Source of the DNA: Sphingobacterium sp. ML3W
GTDB taxonomy: Bacteria > Bacteroidota > Bacteroidia > Sphingobacteriales > Sphingobacteriaceae
Direction: 5' to 3'
DNA: 64,000 nucleotides
Assembly: GCF_029542085.1 (NCBI RefSeq)
Contig: NZ_CP107036.1
Coordinates: forward strand, 3,968,001 to 4,032,000
Notes under the pieces: model-generated
Databases searched by the model: none
The model's input: only the letters and a program-made list of their open reading frames with translations
What the model was told of the DNA's origin: nothing
Shown here: positions 16,956 to 25,419 of the stretch, piece after piece
How the letters are laid out: each line of letters opens with the position of its first letter
Position numbering within the stretch: the first letter of the stretch is position 1
Position numbers and translations under genes: made by a program

Positions 16956-18419
16956 ATGATCAAATCAGTATTAGTAGGTTTAATAACTATTCTTTGTATG
17001 ACAGCCTGTGCACAAGAGTCTACCATAAATCCATCCTTGGAATCTATCCATTGGATTCCGATGCAGACCAAGGACAAACAATTCGTCTATGTGGACAGTT
17101 CGCTCCAGCAGCAGCTGACACAAAAATTCTACGGGGCCGAACCCTTTACCCCAACTGGTTACGCTATCGTCTCCAATGAGAAGAACCAGCAGGCTTTAAT
17201 TAATTCAAAGGGAGATTTTATAGAACATTATTCTGATACCGATCTTGGGCTACAACCACTAGGTCAGGTGACGCTACTCATGAAACGTCGGGAGCATGAG
17301 AAAAAACTGCCTTTCTGGAACTGGAACTGGAATATCATGGGTGGTGGTGTAAAAAAAACAGCACCCTATGTTAAGGTAGAAATCCGTGTGCTTGAAACCG
17401 ATCAGATCCTGTTGGACAAAGATATTCCCTATGACGAAAACGAATACAATTCGGATGCATACCATTTGGATGATAAACATTTTGTCCTAAATGGGAACCT
17501 TTATGAACTAAAAAATCAGTATCTAAAAAAGCTTAGTACAAAAATTGATATGATTTTGGAAAATGGCCGATATATTCCTCCTGCTGAAAATCGTTTTGAA
17601 ATCTACGATATTCAACATAAGCAGCCTATTTTTTCCAATCTAGTCGGTGTGGATAAAATAGATTTGCTCTGGAACGGCCAGCCCTTACAGTTGGATTCCA
17701 TCAATCAGGATCGCTATAAACCAACAGTGCCCAAATTGTTAAAAGACAACAACACAGGTGCCATCTATGTTTTCCCGCAATATGAGAAAGCTTTGCCAAA
17801 ACAAATCAAACAGGCTACCACCGAACAGATCGCTTTTCTGAAAGAAGTTTCTCTCGTATATTCTGTCAACAATTCGCCTTACTTTATTCTGGGAAGATTT
17901 AATTATGACCACGAGGTATGGGCTTATGACTGGCTGTATCTTGACAAGGATGGTAATTTATTGGATGAGATCAACGTCAAGGATTTCTTTATTTTGGATC
18001 AGGTAGGTTATCTGGTCTGGCCGGATAAGCATATGTTATTTACAAAGAACGCCCTTGAAAAAGATTGGAAAACGGGAAAAATAAATTATGTTTATCAAAC
18101 AGAAGCATTATATCTTATCAACGTCAAAAAAGGTGAACAGGATCCAACGATGGGCCTCTGGAATGCTAAGACCAAAACATGGGATCTAGCGCCAAATTTT
18201 CAGCATATTGATATCTTGAATGGCCGACGACAGATCTTTGCCTTACAGATGCAAAAAGACGGTCCTTTTACCTTGTACAATAATAAAACAAAACAGCAGA
18301 TCGGTACAAAAAACTACGATACGATCAACCCAAGTGGTCTGGTGCGGGTAAAAGGCAAAGGAAATGAAGATAATTATTATCACATAGACATCTATACCGG
18401 AAAAGAGTACAAGGAGTAA
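16956..18419 (+). CDS. Lipoprotein of unknown function
   Basis: 487 residues from the Met at 16956; the open frame runs 33 codons further up, but that part has no signal character, and this Met follows an AAAAAGAAAAAAG purine run and opens a lipoprotein signal (MIKSVLVGLITILCMTACAQ, lipobox MTAC). The first 80 residues after the signal include a WG-repeat-like stretch (YAIVSNEKNQQALINSKGDF), and the rest is beta-rich with repeated Y/W and D-K-D-G elements (YLDKDGNLLDEIN). No catalytic motif was found. It follows the S41 peptidase and DKNYY lipoprotein on the same strand, but 449 bp with a gene remnant separate them, so a shared job is uncertain. Confidence 0.75.
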   Translation: MIKSVLVGLITILCMTACAQESTINPSLESIHWIPMQTKDKQFVYVDSSLQQQLTQKFYGAEPFTPTGYAIVSNEKNQQALINSKGDFIEHYSDTDLGLQPLGQVTLLMKRREHEKKLPFWNWNWNIMGGGVKKTAPYVKVEIRVLETDQILLDKDIPYDENEYNSDAYHLDDKHFVLNGNLYELKNQYLKKLSTKIDMILENGRYIPPAENRFEIYDIQHKQPIFSNLVGVDKIDLLWNGQPLQLDSINQDRYKPTVPKLLKDNNTGAIYVFPQYEKALPKQIKQATTEQIAFLKEVSLVYSVNNSPYFILGRFNYDHEVWAYDWLYLDKDGNLLDEINVKDFFILDQVGYLVWPDKHMLFTKNALEKDWKTGKINYVYQTEALYLINVKKGEQDPTMGLWNAKTKTWDLAPNFQHIDILNGRRQIFALQMQKDGPFTLYNNKTKQQIGTKNYDTINPSGLVRVKGKGNEDNYYHIDIYTGKEYKE

Positions 18420-18452
18420 TCTCATGTGCATGAGCAGAAGTACTTAAGGTAT

Positions 18453-18491
18453 CAAAAAAAAGCCCCGTTGTGATTTGACACACAAACGGGG
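18453..18491 (-). terminator. Rho-independent terminator of phosphatase operon
   Basis: CCCCGTTGTG pairs with CACAAACGGGG (one bulge) around an 8-nt loop; on the minus strand it is followed by the complement of an A8 run. It closes the SusC-SusD-phosphatase transcript 28 bp after the phosphatase stop. Confidence 0.85.
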
Positions 18492-18518
18492 TGAAAAGTG
18501 TAAAGGAAATTAAAACTT

Positions 18519-20411
18519 TTACTTCACAGCTTCCAGTAGTTTATGGAAAATAGCTGTATTATCGTATACCCCCCGAAATAAGAACGAGCGGGCTCCATAA
18601 GCAAATACTGGAACGAACGCATTCGTATGATCGTTGCTGCTAAAATTAACCATCACACGTCCTGATTTACGGTCAGAATCCAGCAATGTAAGTCCGCCGG
18701 TTTCATGATCTGCAGTTACAACAACCAGCATCTCTGGATCCTGATCGGCCAACTTTAGGGCTTCTTCGACAGTTTTGTCAAGATCCAATGTTTCCATGAC
18801 CGAATATTTGAGGTCATTCGCATGGCCGGCATAGTCAATCTGCGCAGACTCTGCCATCAGAAAGAATGGTTTATCATCGCGGGACAGAAACTTTATGCCA
18901 TCCAGCATGGATTGTTTTAAAATCGTTGATCGACCATCTTTCACAGGCTTAAGAAGTTCGTCCGACAGGAAGACAATCTGCTTACCACTGGATTGATCGA
19001 TCTGATCTTTTACAATCGAAACACCAGCGTATCCTTTCCAGTCACTTCTCTTCTGCAACCAGCCGGGTTTTCCGCCCAAAATAAAATCCACTGTGGAATG
19101 TTGGAACTGTCCTAAAATGGATTCGCTCTCATTCCGTTCCTGCTGATGGGCATAGAATACTGCGGGAGTGGCGTCTGTCACATCACCGATGCTGATCACT
19201 CCTGTTTTCCATCCCTGATCGGCCAGCACTGCAGCTACGCTGGGCAATGGCTTACCGTTTGAATCGACAGCAATTGCGCGGTTATTTACTTTCCGCCCTA
19301 CAGCGATGGCTGAACCTCCGGCAGCGGAGTCGGTATTGTCCGAATTCAATGCCTCGGTCTGTGAAAGTCCGACTGTTTTGATCTGTGTCATATTGAGCGC
19401 GCCACCATTGGCCAATGTCGCTGCTTTTACAGCGGCCAGCCCCATTCCGTCCCCAATCAAAAGCAGAATCCGCTTCACCTTACGGTCCTGACCGTCATAT
19501 TGAAAACTCGGTGTATAGATCGCCTGTGGTTTTACCGATTGGAAAGATGACCGTTCACGCTGATCAAGAAATAATTCTAAGGTCTTGGGATGATCGGTAT
19601 TGATCCAGTACACGCCGAGATTAATAAGCTGCTGCCAGGCATTGGGACTGTCGTGTGTTCCGTAAAAACGAAAACGGAGTCCCAGTGAATCTGCCTTGGC
19701 GACCGCCTTTTTGATGGCCGGAATATTTTCGGGCAATCCCTTACCGTTCCAGTCCGTATAATCCTTTAGATCCGCACTGATCAATCCGGTCTGCGCCAGG
19801 CTTGCTGCATCGTAGCTCCAATTGACTTCACCATCAAAAAACAGCCATTTGGGATAATCCTTAAATCCATCTGGCTTAGGTCTCCCGCCTGTTACGATTA
19901 CTTTAACCCCATTGGTATTTTTAAGCGGATTGAACAGATCTCCATATTGTTCAAGCGCTTTGACAAGAATTGGCAATACCTGTTTATAGTTTTCTTTGAC
20001 GTCGATAAGCAACTGTAGCTTTTTTGCTTTGTCAGCAAAGGCTGTTCCGCCATTTTTGCGATATAGTGCAGCCACAGGATCCAGATAAAGTGCATTGAGC
20101 GTATTCTCCGTTTTGATTTCCTTTGCATCATGCGCAACCATCAATTTACCATTGCGCAGAAAAATATCCGCTTCAATGGATTGCATTCCCGCATAATAGG
20201 CTGTGTAGAAAGGCTGACTCTGCCAATAATCGTTATGACTATGTCCAGCATAGTTGATCGCCCCCGCCTGTCCTTTTTCACGGTTGAACATCAGCTGCTC
20301 AAATTTCTCATTGAGTGTTTGTGCGGAAGCCCCTAAAGGTCCTCCACACAAGCCAGCGATTAGCAATAAGCCTCCCAGTTTATTTCGGGAGACTTTTAGA
20401 ACTTTTACCAT
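18519..20411 (-). CDS. GDPD/PI-PLC-like domain fused to alkaline phosphatase
   Basis: 630 residues, signal peptide (about 1-30, ending GASAQ), periplasmic. The N-terminal domain (about 52-285) has the glycerophosphodiesterase/PLC-like marks AGHSHND (His57, Asn60, Asp61), EADIF (Glu80, Asp82) and AHD (His94, Asp95). The C-terminal domain (about 312-630) is a PhoA-type alkaline phosphatase: IGDGMG at 319-324, the DSAAGGSA nucleophile with Ser362, AESAQIDYAGHAND and VVTADHETGGL metal ligands. One protein could thus cut a phosphodiester and strip the phosphate. It overlaps the end of the SusD gene by 7 bp, so it belongs to the uptake operon. This suits organic phosphate or glycerophosphodiester scavenging; the substrate is inferred, not shown. 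Confidence 0.9.
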   Translation of the reverse strand: MVKVLKVSRNKLGGLLLIAGLCGGPLGASAQTLNEKFEQLMFNREKGQAGAINYAGHSHNDYWQSQPFYTAYYAGMQSIEADIFLRNGKLMVAHDAKEIKTENTLNALYLDPVAALYRKNGGTAFADKAKKLQLLIDVKENYKQVLPILVKALEQYGDLFNPLKNTNGVKVIVTGGRPKPDGFKDYPKWLFFDGEVNWSYDAASLAQTGLISADLKDYTDWNGKGLPENIPAIKKAVAKADSLGLRFRFYGTHDSPNAWQQLINLGVYWINTDHPKTLELFLDQRERSSFQSVKPQAIYTPSFQYDGQDRKVKRILLLIGDGMGLAAVKAATLANGGALNMTQIKTVGLSQTEALNSDNTDSAAGGSAIAVGRKVNNRAIAVDSNGKPLPSVAAVLADQGWKTGVISIGDVTDATPAVFYAHQQERNESESILGQFQHSTVDFILGGKPGWLQKRSDWKGYAGVSIVKDQIDQSSGKQIVFLSDELLKPVKDGRSTILKQSMLDGIKFLSRDDKPFFLMAESAQIDYAGHANDLKYSVMETLDLDKTVEEALKLADQDPEMLVVVTADHETGGLTLLDSDRKSGRVMVNFSSNDHTNAFVPVFAYGARSFLFRGVYDNTAIFHKLLEAVK

Positions 20412-21961
20412 CCTTGATTCTGTTTAATCAGACCTGCACTATTATCCACTTCCCTACGTGGTACCGCCCACACGTGGTGAGTTTTTGGATCAAATTTACG
20501 ACCCGCAAACTCAACCGGCATGCCTGAACCATTCTTCATCGCATAGGTATGAAGCGGCTTGGCATAAGTTGCCTCAGCATCGCCCCAGCGCACTAAATCA
20601 CGGTGACGGTCTGAAAACTCACCAGCTAATTCATTACGGCGTTCGCGTTTCAGATCAGTCAATGTCATCCCTGTCTTTTCGAGAAGGTTGGCACGTTTAC
20701 GGATCATATTAAGCTCTTTATCTCCAGCACCGCTACCATTAAGCATAATCGAAGCTTCCGCTTTAATTAACAATATCTCTGCAAAACGGATCAAAGGCAC
20801 ATTTAGATCTGTAGCCATATGATTTCCATTGGGACTCACATGCCCAGTTTTTACTGGATCAGTGTGCGAGAAAGGTTCCATATACTTATTGAACTGCATG
20901 TCACAGGTTGCTGAACTTGCCGGTTCGAATATCCGCTCCTTGCCAAAGAAAACAAATTTATCGCCCGGTTTTAGAATAGTTGCTTCACGACGTTCATCAC
21001 CCGCTTCATAAGAATCATAAAGTTCCTTTGTCGGCATATAATACCCCCAGCCATTGTAAAATCCCCAGGCACCATTGGTCAGCATAACACCGGGTAAAAT
21101 CGATCCCCAGCCATCTGTACCTGCTGCTGTACTTGTGACAGACCAGATATATTCAGGGCCCCAGTTATTTGCCGCTTTAAAGACATCTTTAAAAGTAGGT
21201 GCAAGCCCGCGTTTACCTTGATTGATCACCATATCGGCATAAAGGATCGCATTTTTATAATCCTTCTTATACAAGTACATTTTGGAAAGCACAGCCCATG
21301 CCGCTACCTTATGCGCACGGCCATAATCCGCTTCTTCCAATTCATTGAAAAAAGGCAGCTGATCAGCAGCCTCTTTCAGCAACTTTTCAATATGACGATA
21401 ATTTTCTTCGATATTGGCCGCTCTAGGTGTCGCCTTTTCGTTGTCCATATTTTCAACGGTGACAATAGGCACACCAGCCCGTTCGTCCGCATAATTCACA
21501 GCCAACTGAAAGTACATATAGCCCGCATTAAAATTAGCTTCACCCAAGATACGTTTCTTTAACGCTTCATCCATGGAAATCGAAGGAACATAACGCAAGA
21601 TATCATTGGCCTGCTTGATAATCGCATAACGCATTTGCCATTGTGATTCTGTATAGCCGCCACCGATGTAATTGCCGTTAAACGTACGGATATTCTCTGC
21701 CTGCGCATTGTTCCTCCCGGTGACCATATCGTCGCTGGCATTCAGGAACCATGCAAATCCACGACCATAGAAATCTTCTTCATCATAGAGGTAATAGAGC
21801 CCATTGGCCCCTTTTATCGCATCTTCTTTTGTTTTCCAAAAACTTGCCTTTGAAGGAGCTCCCTCTGGCAGGATATCCAATTTGTTGGTACAAGATTGAA
21901 AAGACATTCCCACGCTTCCTAAAAGCAGGGCAAAACATATATTTCGAGTTATTTTTTTCAT
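20405..21961 (-). CDS. RagB/SusD family lipoprotein of the phosphatase operon
   Basis: 518 residues from the Met at 21961, which opens MKKITRNICFALLLGSVGMS and a lipobox (SFQSC); the open frame extends 10 codons further up without signal character. SusD features are DAIKGANGLYYLYDEED, the helical middle, and LIRFAEILLIKAEASIMLNG near residue 415. It binds the nutrient at the surface over the SusC channel. It lies 99 bp after the SusC stop, and its own stop overlaps the start of the phosphatase fusion gene, so translation of the two is coupled. Confidence 0.93.
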   Translation of the reverse strand: MKKITRNICFALLLGSVGMSFQSCTNKLDILPEGAPSKASFWKTKEDAIKGANGLYYLYDEEDFYGRGFAWFLNASDDMVTGRNNAQAENIRTFNGNYIGGGYTESQWQMRYAIIKQANDILRYVPSISMDEALKKRILGEANFNAGYMYFQLAVNYADERAGVPIVTVENMDNEKATPRAANIEENYRHIEKLLKEAADQLPFFNELEEADYGRAHKVAAWAVLSKMYLYKKDYKNAILYADMVINQGKRGLAPTFKDVFKAANNWGPEYIWSVTSTAAGTDGWGSILPGVMLTNGAWGFYNGWGYYMPTKELYDSYEAGDERREATILKPGDKFVFFGKERIFEPASSATCDMQFNKYMEPFSHTDPVKTGHVSPNGNHMATDLNVPLIRFAEILLIKAEASIMLNGSGAGDKELNMIRKRANLLEKTGMTLTDLKRERRNELAGEFSDRHRDLVRWGDAEATYAKPLHTYAMKNGSGMPVEFAGRKFDPKTHHVWAVPRREVDNSAGLIKQNQGW

Positions 21962-22060
21962 TGGAGTATTTTTTAAATATTCACAGGACAATCAAGTTTA
22001 GTCATTCGGTTCACCGATTTGAAAAACCTATATCATCCTTCATTTTATCCAAATTTGAGA

Positions 22061-25000
22061 TTAAAAAGTGACAGCTGCTCCCAACATAAATGTACGCGAC
22101 TGCGGATAACGGCCCGCATCCACACCATAATTGTTCATTCCTACCTCAGGATCCATTCCTGTGTATTTCGTTACCGTGAACAGATTGGTTGCCGAAGCAA
22201 AGAATCGTAATTTCTGCAACTTATATTTTTGAGTCAGCTCCTTTGGCAGCGTATACCCTACAACAAGGTTTTTTAAACGTAGATACGATCCATTTTCCAC
22301 ATAGAAATCCGATACGTTGGAGAAGTTACCATTCGGATCTTTTACGGATACACGCGGTATATTTGAATTTGGATTGCTCTCTGAATACGCATTCTTGATC
22401 TCTTCAAACATATTGTAAGGTTGTCCAGAAGCCGCATTTAAACCTGTATATTTCAAGGTATTGAACAACTTATTCCCTTGTACACCCTGGAAAAAGATAT
22501 TGACATCAAAGTTCTTGTAACTACCATTGAAGGTTACACCGTAGTTAAAATCCGGATAGGCACTTCCTAAAAACACACGGTCTTTGTCATCGATTTTACC
22601 ATCACCATTTTGGTCGACAAATTTCATATCCCCAGCTTGGGCGTTAGGTTGTATTTTTGTTCCAGTACTGCCTTTATACTGCTCAGCCTCCTGATTGGAT
22701 CTAAATAGACCCGCAGTTTCCAATCCATAATACGAATACAGTGGCTGCCCCGGCTCCGTCAACAAAGGTTTCAGTATGCCGCGATAGTCAACCTGCGAGG
22801 TTATTTTTGGAAATTCGTCAATTAAATAATCTACATTATTGGAGATCTTATTGACTGAAGCTGAAATATCATATTGAAAAGCTGCATCTGATTTACTGCT
22901 ATAGGTCACAGCAAGTTCAATTCCTTTGTCCGTAACACGTCCACCATTGACAGTTTTGGTTTGCAAACCAGTTGTCCCTGCCAATGCGATGTCCATCAAC
23001 ATCCGATCTGTCCGCTTAACGAAATAATCCGCATTCAGAGTCAAACGATTATTTAATACACCAATATCTAAACCAATATTCGTCTGCTTCGACTGCGCCC
23101 ATGTCAATATAGGATTGCCCATGATTTTTTCAACGTATCCAGGCATTAACGTTGGTATTTTACCAACCCAATTGTCTACACGCTGTAATAAAGGACTTAC
23201 AGCCGTAGAAGTCAACGAACCCAGATTACCTAAAATACCATAACTTCCTCTTAATTTCAAGGTATTAATTACTTCGGAATCCGAAAGAAATGCCTCACGA
23301 TGGATTGCCCAAGCTCCAGAAATAGAACCGTAATTTTGGAACCTGTTATCTTTTGCCACCAATGAAGTACCATCGCGACGACCAATCAAGGTCAACATAT
23401 AACGATTGTCGTAGTTGTAGTTTGCACGTAAGAGGTAAGAAATTAAAGCTTGCTCAAGCTTACCATCTTCGATAGGTTTAATTCGTCCAGCATTGACTAA
23501 GTAACGGTAGTTTTTGGCTTCATCATCGAAATTTTCACCCACCACATTACTATAGTTTTCCGTAGTCTTTTGATACATATATCCTGCTAGGGCGTCGAAA
23601 TGGTGTAGACCAAAATCTTTTTCGTAGGTCAATGTCTGCTCAGTCAAGATATCTGTCAGACGATTGGTATTAACGGCGAGGGAATTGGACATATTGGGTT
23701 TTCCAATTTCCGGAATACGTGCCGTAAATTCCTTGAAATCGGTGAATTGCTTCGTATAAGCAAAATTTGATTTAAATTTCAATCCAGGAAGCAATTTAAG
23801 CTCAATATAGGGATTAATCAATAGGTTATGTACGGGGTTATTGACATCCAATCGACTTAGGTAAGCTACCGGATTAATTACATCACCATAGGTACCCGGG
23901 CCATGATCCGACGGTAGTCCTGAAAACTTACCTACGGCATCATATACGGATATATTTCTTGGGTAGTGAATGGCAGATAATACAGCCCCCGTATAGCCGG
24001 AACTTGTATTGGCGCCCTGCCCGTTGGTAAAGGAGTAGGAAATATTCTCGCCCAATTTCAACCAAGGCGTCACCTGTGTCTGTGAATTTACACGGAAATT
24101 GTACCGTTTAGAATACGTATTGATCAATATACCTTCGGCATTTCGGTAGTTGAAGCCTGTGTAGAAAGAAGACTTCTCATTACCTGCACTTGCTGATAGA
24201 TTATAATCCTGTACACGCGCCGTACGGAAAATTTCGTCTATCCAATCGGTACGGGTGATCTGCCCATCCGGATATTTGCTTGCATCAAAAGCTGGGTCAC
24301 GTGCGACACCCGCATTGTCCGCCGCCTGATTGGAGATCATGGCACGGTCTGCTGCATTCAGCGCTTTGATCAAGTTGTGCGCCTTCTGTACGCCATATTT
24401 AGCTTCAAAATCAATTTTCAATTCACCACTCTTGCCACCTTTTGTTGTGATCAAGATAACACCACCGGAAGCACGCGCTCCATAGACGGCGGCTGCGGCA
24501 TCTTTCAGCACACTGATATCTTGAATATCATTTGGATTGAGCTCTGGGGCTCTTGCCTGGAGTACACCATCAACAACGTATAAAGGCTGCTCACCATTGA
24601 TACCGCCCATACCGCGGATATTGATACTCGGTTTAGACGTCGGATCCCCGCCCTCAGCTGTTACTGTAACACCCGGTGTCTTTCCTTGAAGCACTTCCCC
24701 TATCCCTGCCATTGAACGGCTGTTTGTACCTTTCAGATCTGTTGTAGCAACAGCACCAGAGACTGTACTCTTTCGTTGCGTACCATAACCAACCACCACT
24801 ACTTCCTCCAGTTGACTGGCATCTTCGGTCAGGGTAACTGACAGGCTATTACCTGTCACCTGTTGATCCAATGGCTTGTACCCTACAAAACTAAAGCGAA
24901 AGGTTTCGCCTTGTTTGGCGGACAATTGAAATTGCCCCCTTGCATCAGTTACTGTTGTTTTTCCTGATTGAACGTTTTTAACGGTTACTCCTGCAACAGG

Positions 25001-25147
25001 CACGCCATTGTTCGCGACAACTGTCCCTTTAATTTGGTCCTGAAAGACACTGCTTCCGATGATGGAAGAAAACGGCTTTTTTACGGGGAATGCTTGTCCC
25101 TGATAGGCAATCCCAAGCGCCAGTGGTAGAATTAGAAATTTATTCAT
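22061..25147 (-). CDS. SusC/RagA family TonB-linked outer-membrane transporter
   Basis: 1028 residues. Signal peptide (MNKFLILPLALGIAYQGQAF), carboxypeptidase-like domain (about 40-110, GTVVANNGVPVAGVTV), plug domain (about 120-225, INIRGMGGINGEQPLYVVDG and GARASGGVILITTKGG), then the barrel ending LGAAVTF. First gene of the operon SusC-SusD-phosphodiesterase/phosphatase. It has no STN domain. A promoter-like pair lies just upstream, with the likely transcript start about 10-15 bp before the start codon. It reads away from the GH29 fucosidase gene, with 272 bp between the two start codons. Confidence 0.95.
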   Translation of the reverse strand: MNKFLILPLALGIAYQGQAFPVKKPFSSIIGSSVFQDQIKGTVVANNGVPVAGVTVKNVQSGKTTVTDARGQFQLSAKQGETFRFSFVGYKPLDQQVTGNSLSVTLTEDASQLEEVVVVGYGTQRKSTVSGAVATTDLKGTNSRSMAGIGEVLQGKTPGVTVTAEGGDPTSKPSINIRGMGGINGEQPLYVVDGVLQARAPELNPNDIQDISVLKDAAAAVYGARASGGVILITTKGGKSGELKIDFEAKYGVQKAHNLIKALNAADRAMISNQAADNAGVARDPAFDASKYPDGQITRTDWIDEIFRTARVQDYNLSASAGNEKSSFYTGFNYRNAEGILINTYSKRYNFRVNSQTQVTPWLKLGENISYSFTNGQGANTSSGYTGAVLSAIHYPRNISVYDAVGKFSGLPSDHGPGTYGDVINPVAYLSRLDVNNPVHNLLINPYIELKLLPGLKFKSNFAYTKQFTDFKEFTARIPEIGKPNMSNSLAVNTNRLTDILTEQTLTYEKDFGLHHFDALAGYMYQKTTENYSNVVGENFDDEAKNYRYLVNAGRIKPIEDGKLEQALISYLLRANYNYDNRYMLTLIGRRDGTSLVAKDNRFQNYGSISGAWAIHREAFLSDSEVINTLKLRGSYGILGNLGSLTSTAVSPLLQRVDNWVGKIPTLMPGYVEKIMGNPILTWAQSKQTNIGLDIGVLNNRLTLNADYFVKRTDRMLMDIALAGTTGLQTKTVNGGRVTDKGIELAVTYSSKSDAAFQYDISASVNKISNNVDYLIDEFPKITSQVDYRGILKPLLTEPGQPLYSYYGLETAGLFRSNQEAEQYKGSTGTKIQPNAQAGDMKFVDQNGDGKIDDKDRVFLGSAYPDFNYGVTFNGSYKNFDVNIFFQGVQGNKLFNTLKYTGLNAASGQPYNMFEEIKNAYSESNPNSNIPRVSVKDPNGNFSNVSDFYVENGSYLRLKNLVVGYTLPKELTQKYKLQKLRFFASATNLFTVTKYTGMDPEVGMNNYGVDAGRYPQSRTFMLGAAVTF

Positions 25148-25165
25148 ATGATTGATAATGTGTGG

Positions 25166-25193
25166 CGAAAGTAGAAATTACGGGTTATCACAA
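25166..25193 (-). promoter_or_regulatory. Putative promoter of second SusC operon
   Basis: On the minus strand TTG (25191-25193) stands 17 bp before TACTTTCG (25166-25173), one change from the Bacteroidota -7 box TAnnTTTG. Spacing is slightly short of the usual 19. It lies 19 bp before the start codon. Confidence 0.45.
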
Positions 25194-25419
25194 TTTTAAT
25201 ATCGTGTTAACAAAATGTAAACCCGCCTCCAGTTTATTTAATCGGTATATTTTTTTTGGTTTTCATAAAAATATAAATTTTTTTTATGTCTTCAAATGTA
25301 TGTACATAATAAAAATTCGATTTAGCAAGTTATTTTTCAAACCTTGCCCTATTCCAAAAGAATTGGATAGAGCATTCTGTTTTTTTACTTATCTTGTAAT
25401 CCAAACAACAACAACCTTT

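Noticed and set aside
25162..25419. Longer start for the GH29 fucosidase
   Set aside because: The 86 extra codons are Lys/Phe-rich, not signal-like, and cover the divergent promoter region; the ATG at 25420 opens a signal peptide.
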